Below are positions 8,718-17,218 of a DNA stretch of 64,000 nucleotides, piece by piece. Source of the DNA: Methylococcus sp. (GTDB lineage: Bacteria; Pseudomonadota; Gammaproteobacteria; Methylococcales; Methylococcaceae); the NCBI GenBank assembly GCA_028688525.1, contig JAQTYA010000003.1, positions 1 to 64,000 on the forward strand, written 5' to 3'. Both the position numbers and the translations under genes were made by a program. The notes below the pieces were generated by a model. The model had not been told where the DNA came from. It saw nothing but the letters and a program-made list of their open reading frames with translations, and did not search any database. The first letter of the stretch is position 1, and each line of letters starts with the position of its first letter.

Positions 8718-8742
8718 AAGCCTCACGGATTTCCTGAGGCTT
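8718..8742 (-). promoter_or_regulatory. Hairpin in the leader of the multiheme cytochrome operon
   Basis: A perfect 8-bp inverted repeat (AAGCCTCA / TGAGGCTT) with a 9-nt loop lies about 35 bp upstream of the 21-heme start codon. It could be a leader hairpin or an operator. No protein family is recognised for it. The rest of 8694-8847 shows no gene. Confidence 0.35.
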
Positions 8743-8847
8743 GCGGCGGCCCGCCTTAAGTGTGGTTGAGAAGTAAAGTTTTTCCAGTTGGAGTGCAGAA
8801 CAGACGGCGGCGGGTTGCCGAGGCGTAACCGAGGGCTGGAGAACGGG

Positions 8848-8853
8848 TATACT
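8848..8853 (+). promoter_or_regulatory. -10 element of the rnpB promoter
   Basis: TATACT lies six bases before the predicted RNA start at 8860. The -35 position (GTAACC at 8825-8830, 17-bp spacing) is a poor match to TTGACA. Confidence 0.6.
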
Positions 8854-8859
8854 GTGCGG

Positions 8860-9216
8860 GGAGTCGGCCAGACAGCCGCTGTCCCCGTTGCGGGGATGGA
8901 GGAAAGTCCGGGCTCCATAGGGCGGGGTGCCAGGTAACGCCTGGGGGGCGCGAGCCTACGGAAAGTGCCACAGAAAATATACCGCCTTGGGTTCGCCCGG
9001 GGTAAGGGTGAAATGGTGCGGTAAGAGCGCACCGCGCTTGCGGCAACGCTAAGCGGCAGGGTAAACCCCATCCGGAGCAAGACCAAATAGGGGGGCATTG
9101 GGTTCGCCCAAGCGTGCGGCCCGCACGGCTCCCGGGTAGGTCGCTTGAGGCCTGTGGTGACGCAGGTCCCAGATGAATGGCTGTCCACGACAGAACCCGG
9201 CTTATCGGCTGACTCC
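8860..9216 (+). ncRNA. rnpB: RNase P RNA (M1 RNA, bacterial type A)
   Basis: The catalytic RNA of RNase P, which removes 5' leaders from pre-tRNAs. The universally conserved 'GAGGAAAGTCCGGGCTCC' block lies at about 8900-8917. The conserved 'ACAGAAAATATACCGCC' lies at about 8970, followed by 'GGTAAGGGTGAAA' and the 3' block containing 'AGATGAATGGCTGTCCACG' and 'ACAGAACCCGGCTTA'. The 5' end (GAGTCGGCC) pairs with the 3' end (GGCTGACTC), closing helix P1. Length is about 357 nt, normal for the class. A seven-T run at 9217-9223 should end transcription. The convergent SDR gene stops only a few bases further on. Confidence 0.97.
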
Positions 9217-9227
9217 TTTTTTTCACT

Positions 9228-10082
9228 TTATTCGATCCGCCCGAGGATCGAATCCAATACTCGTGTGGGCAATGCCCGCTTCAGCACCGCAAACAGATAG
9301 GTCGGAAAGGTCACGCAGTAGCGCGGCTTCGGCCGCTTGCTTTCGAGCGCATGGATCACGCGTTTCAGCACAGCTTCGGGCCCTAAGGTGAAGGGGGCGG
9401 CAGGGCCTTGTTTTTCCAGCCTCGCTTCCATGGCACGATAGCGTTCCCGGTGCACGCTGGCTTCGCTGTCTATGCCGAGTTTGTAAAGATCATAGGCATT
9501 GGCCCGAAACTCGCTCAGGATAGGGCCCGGCTCGATCAGCGAAACGTATACGCCGCTGCCGGCCAATTCCAGCCGCAGCGTGTCGGTCAGGCCCTCTAAG
9601 GCGAATTTGCTGGCGTTGTAAGCGCCGCGCCAGGGCATGGCCACGAATCCCAAAACCGAGCTGTTCTGGATGATGCGCCCTTCGCCTTGGCTGCGCATGA
9701 CCGGGAGGATACACCGGGTCAGTTCATGGGTGCCGAACACATTGGTTTCGAATTGGCGGCGCAATACCTCGCGGCTGATATCCTCCACCGCCCCCGGTTG
9801 TCCGAAGGCACCGTTGTTGAAGAGCCCGTACAGCTTGCCCTCCGTTGCCTGCAACACCGCCTCTACCGCAGCGTTGATCGAAGCCGAATCAGCCAAATCC
9901 AGTCGTACCGCTTCCAATCCCCGGGATTTCAGCATTTCGACGTCAGCGCTTTTCCGGGCGCTGGCGAAAACGCGGTAACCGCGGGCCTTGAGGCCGAGCG
10001 CCGTGCAGAGCCCGATTCCGGATGAACAGCCGGTGATCAGAACGGGGCGAGGGCTGGAGATATGCGGGGAACTGTTGTCCAT
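9228..10082 (-). CDS. Short-chain dehydrogenase/reductase (SDR)
   Basis: A 284-residue classical SDR. It has the NAD(P)-binding 'TGCSSGIG' near the N-terminus, 'NNGAFG' (the NNAG motif), a catalytic Ser in 'NSSVLGF', and the catalytic pair in 'YNASK'. The start at 10082 puts the Rossmann motif about 16 residues in, as usual. The frame stays open to 10214 but would add 44 low-complexity residues and overlap the cytochrome gene start. No good ribosome-binding site is seen. Substrate is unknown. It is monocistronic, convergent with rnpB, and divergent from a monoheme cytochrome gene. Confidence 0.85.
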   Translation of the reverse strand: MDNSSPHISSPRPVLITGCSSGIGLCTALGLKARGYRVFASARKSADVEMLKSRGLEAVRLDLADSASINAAVEAVLQATEGKLYGLFNNGAFGQPGAVEDISREVLRRQFETNVFGTHELTRCILPVMRSQGEGRIIQNSSVLGFVAMPWRGAYNASKFALEGLTDTLRLELAGSGVYVSLIEPGPILSEFRANAYDLYKLGIDSEASVHRERYRAMEARLEKQGPAAPFTLGPEAVLKRVIHALESKRPKPRYCVTFPTYLFAVLKRALPTRVLDSILGRIE

Positions 10083-10196
10083 GGCGCTAAATTTTATCGC
10101 GTAATCCCAACTGTTATCGAGCAGCGCAGTGCCTTGTAGGCGGGAGGGGGGTGGGATAGACTCGCCGCAACGCCGCTTTGAAGTCTGAAATACCCG

Positions 10197-10559
10197 ATGA
10201 AACCCGCCAGCCAAATATTTTTTCTGTGCGCCCTGCTAAGTCTGGTCGCGGGTTGCGCCAAGGATGCCGCGCCTACGGCGGCGGCCCCGCAATCGAATTA
10301 CAAACCGGATTACCGGCGCGGCATGTACACCTATAGTCAATACTGCTCCCGCTGCCATGACACCGGGGAGGAAGGTGCGCCTACGCTCGATGATGTCGAT
10401 GAGTGGGAGGCGCGGGGCATTTTATGGCCCGCCCTGATGCAGGATCACGCGCGGGACGGATTCCTCCACATGCCTTCGATGGGGCAGAATGGGTTATCGG
10501 AAGAAAACATCGCCGATGCGGTCTATTTCATGACGGTCAAGATCGAAGCCGGCAAATAG
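10197..10559 (+). CDS. Monoheme c-type cytochrome lipoprotein (cytochrome c5-like)
   Basis: A 120-residue protein with a lipoprotein signal peptide (lipobox 'LVAGC') and one heme-binding CSRCH. A later Met in 'FLHMPSMG' is the likely sixth ligand. The layout matches small class I cytochromes of the c5 kind, so it should be a periplasm-facing lipid-anchored electron carrier. It resembles the protein at 12378-12728 ('CHDxGxxGAPxL', 'GFLxMPxxG', final 'GK'), so the two are probably paralogues. An Slp-type lipoprotein gene follows after 47 bp. Confidence 0.88.
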   Translation: MKPASQIFFLCALLSLVAGCAKDAAPTAAAPQSNYKPDYRRGMYTYSQYCSRCHDTGEEGAPTLDDVDEWEARGILWPALMQDHARDGFLHMPSMGQNGLSEENIADAVYFMTVKIEAGK

Positions 10560-10606
10560 GCGGCGCTCGGCCGCCCAAAACCTTTACGGCAAGAGGGAGG
10601 GCGAGA

Positions 10607-11191
10607 ATGACGGCTGGAGGCAGTTTTCGTTCGATGGTCCGCTTACTGGCGATCGTCTCGATATCGGGATGCGCGTCCAGTCCGGTTCCGGAAACGCTCC
10701 GCAACCAGGCGGCCGCGCAGCCGCGCAGTCTGATCGAGCTCAGGGCGCATGCCTCGGATTACCGCGACCGAATGGTGATTCTAGGCGGCGACATCGTGCA
10801 AGCCCGACATCTAGGCAAAACGTCCGAGATCGAAGTCGTCCAAAAGTCTCTGGATAGCGCCGACCGGCCGGAACAGAGCGACAGTTCTGGCGGCCGGTTT
10901 CTAGCCGAATGTTCCTACTTCGTCGACCCCACGATCTACAAAAAAGACCGTGAGCTTACGGTGGCCGGCAAGGTACTCGGGATGCGCGAGCAAAAACTCG
11001 ATGAGGCTGAATACGATTATCTCGTAGTGGGCTGCGACTACCTCTATCTGTGGCCCCAGCGGCAACCTGCCGGTAACTACCCCTATCCCTACAACTGGTA
11101 TGGCTGGGGCTGGCCGTATTATTACTACCCTTATTCTTTCTACTATCCCTATTACCCCGGACCGATGCGCGGTCCAGTCAAGCGCCGTTGA
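10607..11191 (+). CDS. Slp family outer-membrane lipoprotein
   Basis: A 194-residue lipoprotein with lipobox 'SISGC'. Family features are an N-terminal 'VPETLRNQ', a central 'HASDYRDRMVILGGDIVQAR' segment and 'ELTVAGKVLG'. The start at ATG 10607 is preceded by GGGAGGG; an ATG at 10634 would give a shorter signal peptide. The C-terminal 35 residues are extremely rich in Tyr and Pro ('YYYYPYSFYYPYYPG'), an unusual tail recalling the Tyr/Gly-rich lipoproteins at 29.2-29.8 kb. Slp proteins are stress-linked outer-membrane lipoproteins of unclear function. Confidence 0.85.
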   Translation: MTAGGSFRSMVRLLAIVSISGCASSPVPETLRNQAAAQPRSLIELRAHASDYRDRMVILGGDIVQARHLGKTSEIEVVQKSLDSADRPEQSDSSGGRFLAECSYFVDPTIYKKDRELTVAGKVLGMREQKLDEAEYDYLVVGCDYLYLWPQRQPAGNYPYPYNWYGWGWPYYYYPYSFYYPYYPGPMRGPVKRR

Positions 11192-11194
11192 GTC

Positions 11195-11614
11195 TCAGTC
11201 GCCGATGATCTTGACCAAGGCGCGCTTGCGGCGGCGGCCGTCGAACTCGCCGTAGAAAATCTGTTCCCAGGGGCCGAAATCGAGCCGGCCTTCGGTGACG
11301 GCGACCACGACTTCGCGGCCCATGATCTGCCGCTTCATGTGGGCATCGGCGTTGTCTTCGCCGGTGTCGTTGTGGCGGTACTGGCGGATCGGTTCGTGCG
11401 GTGCGAGCTTTTCCAGCCACTGGGTGTAATCGTAATGCAAGCCGGATTCGTCGTCGTTGATGAATGCGCTGGCGGTGATGTGCATGGCGTTGACCAGCAC
11501 CAGTCCTTCACGCACGCCGCTTTCGCGCAGACAGTCTTCGACCTGCCCGGTAATGTTCACAAAGCCGACTCGGTTCGGCACGTTAAACCACAGTTCCTTG
11601 CGATAACTTTTCAT
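11195..11614 (-). CDS. yjbQ: YjbQ/UPF0047 family protein
   Basis: A 139-residue protein of the YjbQ family, some members of which have weak thiamine-phosphate synthase activity. Motifs seen are '[20 protein letters not shown]', '[20 protein letters not shown]' (the conserved His/Asp metal-site region), and '[16 protein letters not shown]'. Length is normal. It ends 3 bp from the convergent slp gene. The true cellular role of this family is unsettled. Confidence 0.9.
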   Translation of the reverse strand: MKSYRKELWFNVPNRVGFVNITGQVEDCLRESGVREGLVLVNAMHITASAFINDDESGLHYDYTQWLEKLAPHEPIRQYRHNDTGEDNADAHMKRQIMGREVVVAVTEGRLDFGPWEQIFYGEFDGRRRKRALVKIIGD

Positions 11615-11715
11615 GCGGTCTCCTCGACCTCGTTTGCGAGAGCGGAAATCTTAACCGCTTCCGCCCTGCGCCGGCGATATGATGGGCGTTTCTAAGCACA
11701 AGAAGGAAGGGTCAC

Positions 11716-12303
11716 ATGGATTTGCAAAGCATCTGCGTCTATTGCGGTTCTAACGCCGGTTTACGTCCCGAATATGCCGATGCAGCGCGCCATTTCGGGC
11801 AGCTCTTGGCGGAACGGCACATCCGCCTGGTCTACGGCGGCGCAAGCGTCGGGTTGATGGGGGAGCTTGCCGATGCCGTGCTCGCGGCGGGAGGCGAGGT
11901 GATCGGGGTGATTCCTCATGCACTGGTGGCCAAGGAGGTGGCGCACCCCGGGTTGAGCGAGCTACTAGTCACAGCTTCGATGCACGAGCGGAAAGCGCGG
12001 ATGGCGGAGCTTTCAGATGGTTTCGTCGCTTTGCCGGGCGGTCTCGGCACGTTCGAGGAACTGTTCGAAGCGTGGACTTGGGCTCAGCTCGGCATCCACC
12101 GTAAGCCGTGTGCGCTGCTGAACGTCGCCGGCTATTACGACCGGCTGGTGGGATTCCTCGAGCACGCGGCGGCTGAAGGCTTCATGCGGCGCTTGCACCA
12201 ATCGATACTGCTGGTGGCGGAGGCGCCGGATCAACTCCTGGACGCTTTCGGCGCTTATCGTCCGCCGGAGGTGGAAGCTTGGGTGCGGGCGGACGAGACA
12301 TGA
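11716..12303 (+). CDS. LOG family nucleotide 5'-monophosphate phosphoribohydrolase
   Basis: A 195-residue Rossmann-like protein of the TIGR00730/LOG family. Motifs are 'SICVYCGSNAG', 'LVYGGASVGLMGELADAVL' and the family signature 'ALPGGLGTFEELFEAWTWAQLG'. Members cleave (cytokinin-type) nucleoside 5'-monophosphates to a base and ribose 5-phosphate. In bacteria they are thought to clear damaged nucleotides. The ribosome-binding site is GAAGGAAGG. It precedes the second monoheme cytochrome gene by 74 bp. Confidence 0.93.
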   Translation: MDLQSICVYCGSNAGLRPEYADAARHFGQLLAERHIRLVYGGASVGLMGELADAVLAAGGEVIGVIPHALVAKEVAHPGLSELLVTASMHERKARMAELSDGFVALPGGLGTFEELFEAWTWAQLGIHRKPCALLNVAGYYDRLVGFLEHAAAEGFMRRLHQSILLVAEAPDQLLDAFGAYRPPEVEAWVRADET

Positions 12304-12377
12304 GCCCGCTCGGCCCATTGGATCGGAGCGGCGAATCAACAATAATTGAATTTCCCAAATATTAAGGAACGGTCCCC

Positions 12378-12728
12378 ATGAATACTCGAATCACCCTCGC
12401 TGCCTGTCTGTTGTCGGCGGCTTCCGCAGCGTACGCAGAAGACCAGAGCGCCCCAGTCAGCGGCAACAAGCTCGATGTGAAACACGGCGCAGAGGTTTAC
12501 CGTTCGTCCTGCGCAAGCTGCCACGACAAAGGAAAAGACGGGGCGCCGCGACTGGGCCGGCCGGAAAATTGGAAGAACCGTTCGTTCGAATCGTTTTCTG
12601 TGCTGAACAATCATGCCAGCAAGGGTTTCCTGAGCATGCCGCCCAAGGGGCGCCGGCCGGTGCTGAAAGATCAGGATATTGCCGAGGCGGTGTTTTACAT
12701 CACCCAGCGCCTGGAGGGCGGGAAATGA
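12378..12728 (+). CDS. Monoheme c-type cytochrome (cytochrome c5-like)
   Basis: A 116-residue exported cytochrome with a signal peptide ending 'SAAYA', one heme motif CASCH, and a candidate axial Met in 'GFLSMPPKG'. It is close in pattern to the lipoprotein cytochrome at 10197-10559. It is translationally coupled to the next gene by an ATGA overlap, so the two products probably act together in the periplasm. Redox partner is unknown. Confidence 0.88.
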   Translation: MNTRITLAACLLSAASAAYAEDQSAPVSGNKLDVKHGAEVYRSSCASCHDKGKDGAPRLGRPENWKNRSFESFSVLNNHASKGFLSMPPKGRRPVLKDQDIAEAVFYITQRLEGGK

Positions 12729-13246
12729 GCGGCCGCCGGCTGAAGCTGTTGGCTGCGCTACTCGTCTCGATCGCGGCTTCGCCTGCGGCGGTTAGCGGTG
12801 CAGCGGACCCCGCGCGGCTGGATGAAGTGGCGAAGCGTGGAGCCAGTGTCATGCCATTCGATCTGGACAAAACGACCCATGTCTTCGACAAGACGGAGCA
12901 CGGAGGTATTCAGCAGGTCGTGGCGAAGAATGGACAGGACGCAGAGCAGATCGCCTTGATCCGTAAACATCTCGCAGAGATTGCCGGTAAATTTGCACAC
13001 GGAGATTTCTCCGCTCCGGCGCGTATACACGGCGAAGACATGCCGGGGCTGGCCGAACTGAAGCGGGCGCAGCAGGGAAGTCTCAAGGTGAAATACAGCG
13101 TGTTGGCGCAGGGGGCGCAGATCGAATACTCGGCGGACGATCCAGCGCTGGTGTGCGCTATCCACCGCTGGTTCGACGCCCAGCTAAGCGATCATGCCAG
13201 GCACGCAACCGAAGGGCACTGCAAGCATGCTGCGCCCCCGCATTGA
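12725..13246 (+). CDS. Conserved secreted protein
   Basis: A 173-residue protein with a signal peptide ending near 'AVSGAA'. The mature part contains 'MPFDLDKTTHVFDKTEHGG', 'QIALIRKHLAEIAGKFAHGD', 'IHGEDMPGLAEL' and 'HRWFDAQLSDHARHATEGH'. From memory this is a known uncharacterised family, sometimes mislabelled aspartate carbamoyltransferase. I see neither the length nor the motifs of that enzyme. The start is fixed by the ATGA overlap with the cytochrome stop. The His-rich C-terminus (final 'HCKHAAPPH') could bind metal; this is inference only. Confidence 0.8.
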   Translation: MSGRRLKLLAALLVSIAASPAAVSGAADPARLDEVAKRGASVMPFDLDKTTHVFDKTEHGGIQQVVAKNGQDAEQIALIRKHLAEIAGKFAHGDFSAPARIHGEDMPGLAELKRAQQGSLKVKYSVLAQGAQIEYSADDPALVCAIHRWFDAQLSDHARHATEGHCKHAAPPH

Positions 13247-13269
13247 TGCGGCGAGCTTCGGTCTTCCGC

Positions 13270-13294
13270 AAAAACGCCGGCCGAACGGCCGGCG
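13270..13294 (-). terminator. Terminator of the TonB-dependent receptor gene
   Basis: On the minus strand an 8-bp stem (CGCCGGCC / GGCCGGCG, loop of 4) is followed by five T. It begins 6 bp beyond the receptor stop codon and also lies after the convergent cytochrome operon. Confidence 0.8.
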
Positions 13295-13299
13295 GCATC

Positions 13300-15600
13300 T
13301 CAAAAACTGATGGTGATGGTCCCGCGCAGCATGCGGGGTTCCACCGGGTGGATGGTCTTACCCTCCACGCCATCCAAAGGTTGGTTCTGCAGGCGATATT
13401 GATAGTAGTAGGCAATGTCGTTGGCCCTGGAATTAAAGATATTGAACAGGTCCAGGCTCAACTTGATGTTTTCTTCCTGCCAGCCTAGTCCGAAGTTAAC
13501 CAGCGTCGTGTCGCCCAGGTAGACGGTGCTGGCTTCGTTCAGCGGTACGTTGTTGAAATGGCGCAGCCGCAAGGTGGACCAGAAGCCGTAGGGCATTTGC
13601 ACGGTGGCTCCGCTGGTGATCACTTGGCCTACTGAATTGGGAATGGCGTTGTCGCCGCTGGGCAGATCCGTGTAATAGGACTTGGTGAAGGCGAAATCGG
13701 CGTCCAGGGTCAGCCAGTCGGTGGCCTGGTAGTAATTGGCCCATTCCACCCCGTAGCGGTTGCCGGGTCCGGTCGGCTCGGTAGTGCCGGCATCGCCGGT
13801 GAACACCAGCTCCGAGGCAGTGTGCAGGAACCAGAAGGCCAGGGTGCTGTTGAGTCCCTGAATGTACTGGGTGCGCGCGCCGATTTCCGCGCCTTTCGAA
13901 CGTACCATCGGAGTCACGGCGTGGGCGGGATCGCCGTTGACGGGGTTGACGCTCTCGACTGTGCCACGGGCATCGTTGGAGTGGAAGCCGTAGCCCATAT
14001 TGACGAAAAACTCGGTGTCCGCCCAAGGACCGAACACCATGCTGAGCTTGGGGCTGACCATACTGGCGTTGCGGTTGCCGGAGTTCAGCGGCGTCAACTG
14101 GCTGTCCACATTGAAGACGAAGATGTCGTTGCGCAGGCCGGCGATGGTCTTGAACTTCTCCAGCCAATAGGTCTCGTTCTTGAAATACATGCCAATGCTG
14201 GTTTCGGACACGTTGCTGCGGCTGACGATGTTGAATACCTCGCGCCACTGAGTGTTGGCCAGCTCCAGCCCGCCGATTTGGTCATGGCGGATCTGCAGGC
14301 CGACGCTGTTCTCCATATTGGTGTCGAACAGCTTGTTGAACCAGGTCTGCGCAGCGTTGCCGCCGTAATACATCCGGTGCTCGCCTTGCAGGAGCTGGTC
14401 GCCTTGTTGCGGATGGTCCAGGTAATAAGTGAAATCGGAATACAGGTCGAGATCGTAGTAGGCGACGTACATATTGACTTCGCTTTTGGACGATTCCCCC
14501 CGGTTCCAGAGATTGGCGGACAGGCTGTAGCGGTTGGTATTGCCGCCGTCGCTGCGGTTCATGCTGCCATAGAGATCCAGCAGGTTCTCTTTCACTAAGG
14601 CTTCCGGAATCTGGTTGGTAGCGTACCAGCGCGAGTTGTAACCTTTGGCGATGAGCGATAAGCCCCAGTCTTCCTTATCTATGGTGTAGCGCAGCATGCC
14701 GTTGAACTGGTTGAGATCCATCGGGCGCTGCCAAGGGCCGTCATAGAAATTCAAGGAAGCGGCGTACAAGAGGTCGCCGGGGCCCAGTTCGTTGGAATTG
14801 GCCGCGACCGTCCGGTAATAGTTGTATTCGCCCCCGGTGAAGTTGACGAAGCCCTGGGGCAGCCGGTGTTTGGTGTGCATGTACGAATAACCGGCGGCTG
14901 AGAAATCCCCCATTTCCGCATAATATGGCCCCTTGCCGTATTCCACCCGGTCTACTAGCTCCGGGATAATGCTGTTGAGGTCCATGTAGCCCTGACCGTG
15001 GGCGTTGGTGGGCAGGTTCATGGGCACGCCGTCGACCCAAGTGGCGAAATCGGTGCCGTGATCCAGATTGAAACCGCGCAGAAAGTACTGGTTGGCCTTG
15101 CCGGAACCGCTGTGCTGGGTGGCCAGCATGCCGGGCACGACCTCGACCAGTTCGCCCACGCGCAGCAGCGGCCGATACTTGAACTGATTCTGGCCTACCA
15201 CGCCTTGCGAAGCGGATTGGGTGAGACCGGTCAGGTCGGTTTCACGGCCCATCACCTCAACGGTTTCCAGACTGACCGGCTCTTCGATGAGCTGCGGGTC
15301 GTTCTCATCGTCGTCATCCTTGCTGGTCTTTGGCTTGGTCTTCTTGGGTGTGCTCTTCGAGTCGGTTTGAGTCACCGCCTGGGTCTTGGCGCCTGTCTGG
15401 GACTTCGGTTCCGACTGCGTTTCGGCCGGAGGTTGGGGCTGCGGATGCGCGTAGCTCGAGAGCGGACAGGCCGAGCTTAAGGTGCAAAGAATCGCCCAGA
15501 CCTTGCGGCTGTTCGGCAAGGCGCTGCGGTAATAACGGGTGTTTTCAAAGGCGGTAGGTTCCGGCGCGGTGCGCAGCTTTATGATTTTTTTTGCCTGCAT
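13300..15600 (-). CDS. TonB-dependent outer-membrane receptor
   Basis: A 766-residue receptor. Residues 1-50 include the export signal. Residues 51-105 are a Gln/Lys/Thr then Asp/Glu-rich linker ('KDDDDENDP'). A plug domain follows ('VEVMGRETDLTG', 'RPLLRVGELVEVVPGM', 'YFLRGFNLDHGTDFATWVDG', 'VDRVEYGKGPYYAEMGDFS'). A 22-strand-type barrel ends in 'LRGTITISF' with a terminal Phe. It would import a large ligand such as a metal chelate or cofactor using TonB energy. The ligand cannot be read from sequence, and no extra N-terminal signalling domain is seen. No clear riboswitch or metal-repressor box was found upstream. Confidence 0.9.
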   Translation of the reverse strand: MQAKKIIKLRTAPEPTAFENTRYYRSALPNSRKVWAILCTLSSACPLSSYAHPQPQPPAETQSEPKSQTGAKTQAVTQTDSKSTPKKTKPKTSKDDDDENDPQLIEEPVSLETVEVMGRETDLTGLTQSASQGVVGQNQFKYRPLLRVGELVEVVPGMLATQHSGSGKANQYFLRGFNLDHGTDFATWVDGVPMNLPTNAHGQGYMDLNSIIPELVDRVEYGKGPYYAEMGDFSAAGYSYMHTKHRLPQGFVNFTGGEYNYYRTVAANSNELGPGDLLYAASLNFYDGPWQRPMDLNQFNGMLRYTIDKEDWGLSLIAKGYNSRWYATNQIPEALVKENLLDLYGSMNRSDGGNTNRYSLSANLWNRGESSKSEVNMYVAYYDLDLYSDFTYYLDHPQQGDQLLQGEHRMYYGGNAAQTWFNKLFDTNMENSVGLQIRHDQIGGLELANTQWREVFNIVSRSNVSETSIGMYFKNETYWLEKFKTIAGLRNDIFVFNVDSQLTPLNSGNRNASMVSPKLSMVFGPWADTEFFVNMGYGFHSNDARGTVESVNPVNGDPAHAVTPMVRSKGAEIGARTQYIQGLNSTLAFWFLHTASELVFTGDAGTTEPTGPGNRYGVEWANYYQATDWLTLDADFAFTKSYYTDLPSGDNAIPNSVGQVITSGATVQMPYGFWSTLRLRHFNNVPLNEASTVYLGDTTLVNFGLGWQEENIKLSLDLFNIFNSRANDIAYYYQYRLQNQPLDGVEGKTIHPVEPRMLRGTITISF

Positions 15601-15874
15601 GGTCTTGGATAGTCTCTCTTATTTTTATTCACGCGCCGCTTGGTGGCGGGCGCTAGAGTAAGGCTAGGCTGGGGGCGATGGGTAGGTATGCGATGACCCG
15701 CGAGGTTCGCAGGGCAGTGTTGCCCCAAAACCATCACCGTAGTTGACGGGCGCTACCGTCTGTAGATGATGGGAGGGAACGGGTAGAGAGGCGGACCGAA
15801 TCCTTTCGATCCACTGCTTTATCGCCGTACTACGGCGCCTCCCTCGAAAGCTTGGCGCCGGACGCTCGCGACGC
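15601..15874 (-). other. Leader/intergenic region, no gene seen
   Basis: The 274 bp between two minus-strand genes contain no convincing frame. A short GC-rich inverted repeat (CGCCG / CGGCG) lies at about 15823-15837. I looked for cobalamin, TPP and molybdenum-cofactor riboswitch cores and saw none. Confidence 0.4.
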
Positions 15875-16255
15875 TTAGAGCTTGCCTTCCTTCTTGTAGT
15901 AATCGACTTCTTCGCCGATTTCCTTGACGACTTCTTCCAGCGGCGGGATGGCCTCCGCCATCTGACCAGCTTCCAGGGAGCCGATCGCCGCTTTCAGGCG
16001 GCTGCTGGAAAGCTGCATGGGCATGGTGCTCTTTTCCTTGTAAGAGTCGACGGCCAGCTTTCGGGCTTTTTTCGCATTTTCCAGGCACACGTCTTTATTG
16101 GATTGCTTGGCGGCATCTAATGCCGCTTTGCTGGTGGTCAGCACTTCCACCAGATTCGGCGGCGGGTCGGCATAACGTCCGCCGGCGAAGCTGACGCCGG
16201 AAGCCAGTCCTAGAAACGAGGCAAGCAAAATTCGGCGAAGGCTATAATTGTTCAT
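15875..16255 (-). CDS. Small secreted helical protein
   Basis: A 126-residue protein with a signal peptide ending 'SGVSFA'. The mature region of about 100 residues is predicted almost wholly helical, with Ala/Lys/Glu heptad-like patterns ('LTTSKAALDAAKQSNKD', 'LEAGQMAEAIPPLEEV'), suggesting a helical bundle. It recalls small periplasmic metal- or cytochrome b562-type bundles, but I see no His/Met ligand pattern, so I assign no function. TAAGGAG precedes the ATG. An AT-rich stretch upstream (about 16272-16292) is loosely Fur-box-like. The downstream gene on the same strand is the TonB-dependent receptor. Confidence 0.75.
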   Translation of the reverse strand: MNNYSLRRILLASFLGLASGVSFAGGRYADPPPNLVEVLTTSKAALDAAKQSNKDVCLENAKKARKLAVDSYKEKSTMPMQLSSSRLKAAIGSLEAGQMAEAIPPLEEVVKEIGEEVDYYKKEGKL

Positions 16256-16853
16256 TCGAGACTCCTTACTGTATTTATTTGTAATATGAATATCATGCGC
16301 CGCTTATCTATATCGATGAGGCGGGAGGCTGATTTGTGGTTGCTCGAATCTTCGGGCGCGCGTAAAAAAACCCGCCGCGAGCGGCGGGTATCGGAATGCG
16401 CTCGTATCCTCGGATTTCGCTTTCATACAGGGAATACAGGATAAAAATACTGCATTGCATGTATGCGGAAATCCGTAGAGGAACGCCCTAGGAGATTCAG
16501 CATATATTCATAGGCAAAACACGTGCCTGTATAAGAGAGTTTCGGTCGGGCCGTGCCGAAACTAGGGTAGCGGTTGTCGGATGGCCGCGCTCAACATGGC
16601 TGGGCTATGAATATAGCCAATATAATCATGGTGATACGAGCATGCTCGTGCTGCCCATATGGGGCGGGGCGGAGAGTCGTGAGGATGCGATTCGTCGGCT
16701 TAATGCCTTGGGCTTCGAATCCGCCGAACCTTGACGTGTTTTATCTCCAGTTTGATGCGTCAAATCCCATGCTGGCTGCAGCAAATCCCCTAATCCTATC
16801 GATGCCGAGGATTTGCGCCTGTGACCGATGGGAAGGGTTTGGAGTTTTAGGAT
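16256..16853. other. 598-bp intergenic region with terminator and small inverted repeats
   Basis: Apart from the minus-strand terminator at 16364-16389, I see a 7-bp inverted repeat (GTTTCGG / CCGAAAC) at 16539-16562 and a 5-bp one near 16512. A short plus-strand stretch ending at a TGA near 16733 encodes protein-like text ('SREDAIRRLNALGFESAEP'), but it lacks a supported start and may be a remnant or chance. No complete gene is supported. Confidence 0.4.
16364..16389 (-). terminator. Rho-independent terminator
   Basis: On the minus strand, stem ACCCGCCG / CGGCGGGT with a CTCG loop is followed by seven T. It lies about 465 bp beyond the DUF3147 gene, so it may end the long metal-handling operon or an unseen small RNA between 16390 and 16850. 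Confidence 0.85.
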
Positions 16854-16867
16854 TCAAATTTGAATCC
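16850..16867. repeat. 18-bp perfect palindrome at the operon end
   Basis: GGATTCAAATTTGAATCC reads the same on both strands and contains the stop codon of the DUF3147 gene. There is no T run after it, so it is not a standard terminator. Confidence 0.7.
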
Positions 16868-17204
16868 CTAGCTGACGCAAGACGGCGATAAGCGCGATAT
16901 AAGCGGTAGCCGTCGCTGTGATAGATACGGCTAAGCTGACCCAAAGACCCAAGCCGTGTTTCAGGCACAGGGGGAGAAGCAGGAAGAGCAGTAGAGAAGG
17001 CAGTACCAGCCAGAAAATACGCCAGGAGAGCTCCGCGATCTTTTCGGGCGGAGCTCCTTCCAAGTGCAGCCAGATGAAAGCGAGCAGTGAGGTGAGCGGG
17101 AGAGAGGCAACCAGGGCGGCAAAAGCCGTGCTGCGTTTCGCGATCTCGGTGATCGCTACCAGGGTCAAGACCGAAACCAGCAGCTTGACCGAGTAATGCA
17201 GCAT
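16854..17204 (-). CDS. DUF3147 family membrane protein
   Basis: A 116-residue protein with four hydrophobic helices. Family-like features include an N-terminal 'LKLLVSVLTLVAITEIAKRS' type helix, 'LVASLPLTSLLAFIWL' and 'RIFWLVLPSLLLFLLLP'. DUF3147 proteins are small inner-membrane proteins of unknown function. It is the last gene of the metal-handling operon, 14 bp after the ZnuA-like gene. Confidence 0.8.
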   Translation of the reverse strand: MLHYSVKLLVSVLTLVAITEIAKRSTAFAALVASLPLTSLLAFIWLHLEGAPPEKIAELSWRIFWLVLPSLLLFLLLPLCLKHGLGLWVSLAVSITATATAYIALIAVLRQLGIQI

Positions 17205-17218
17205 GGAAGAAAGAGGTT

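Noticed and set aside
12725..13246. Aspartate carbamoyltransferase
   Set aside because: The protein is about half the required length, is exported, and lacks the enzyme's STRT and HPxQ motifs.
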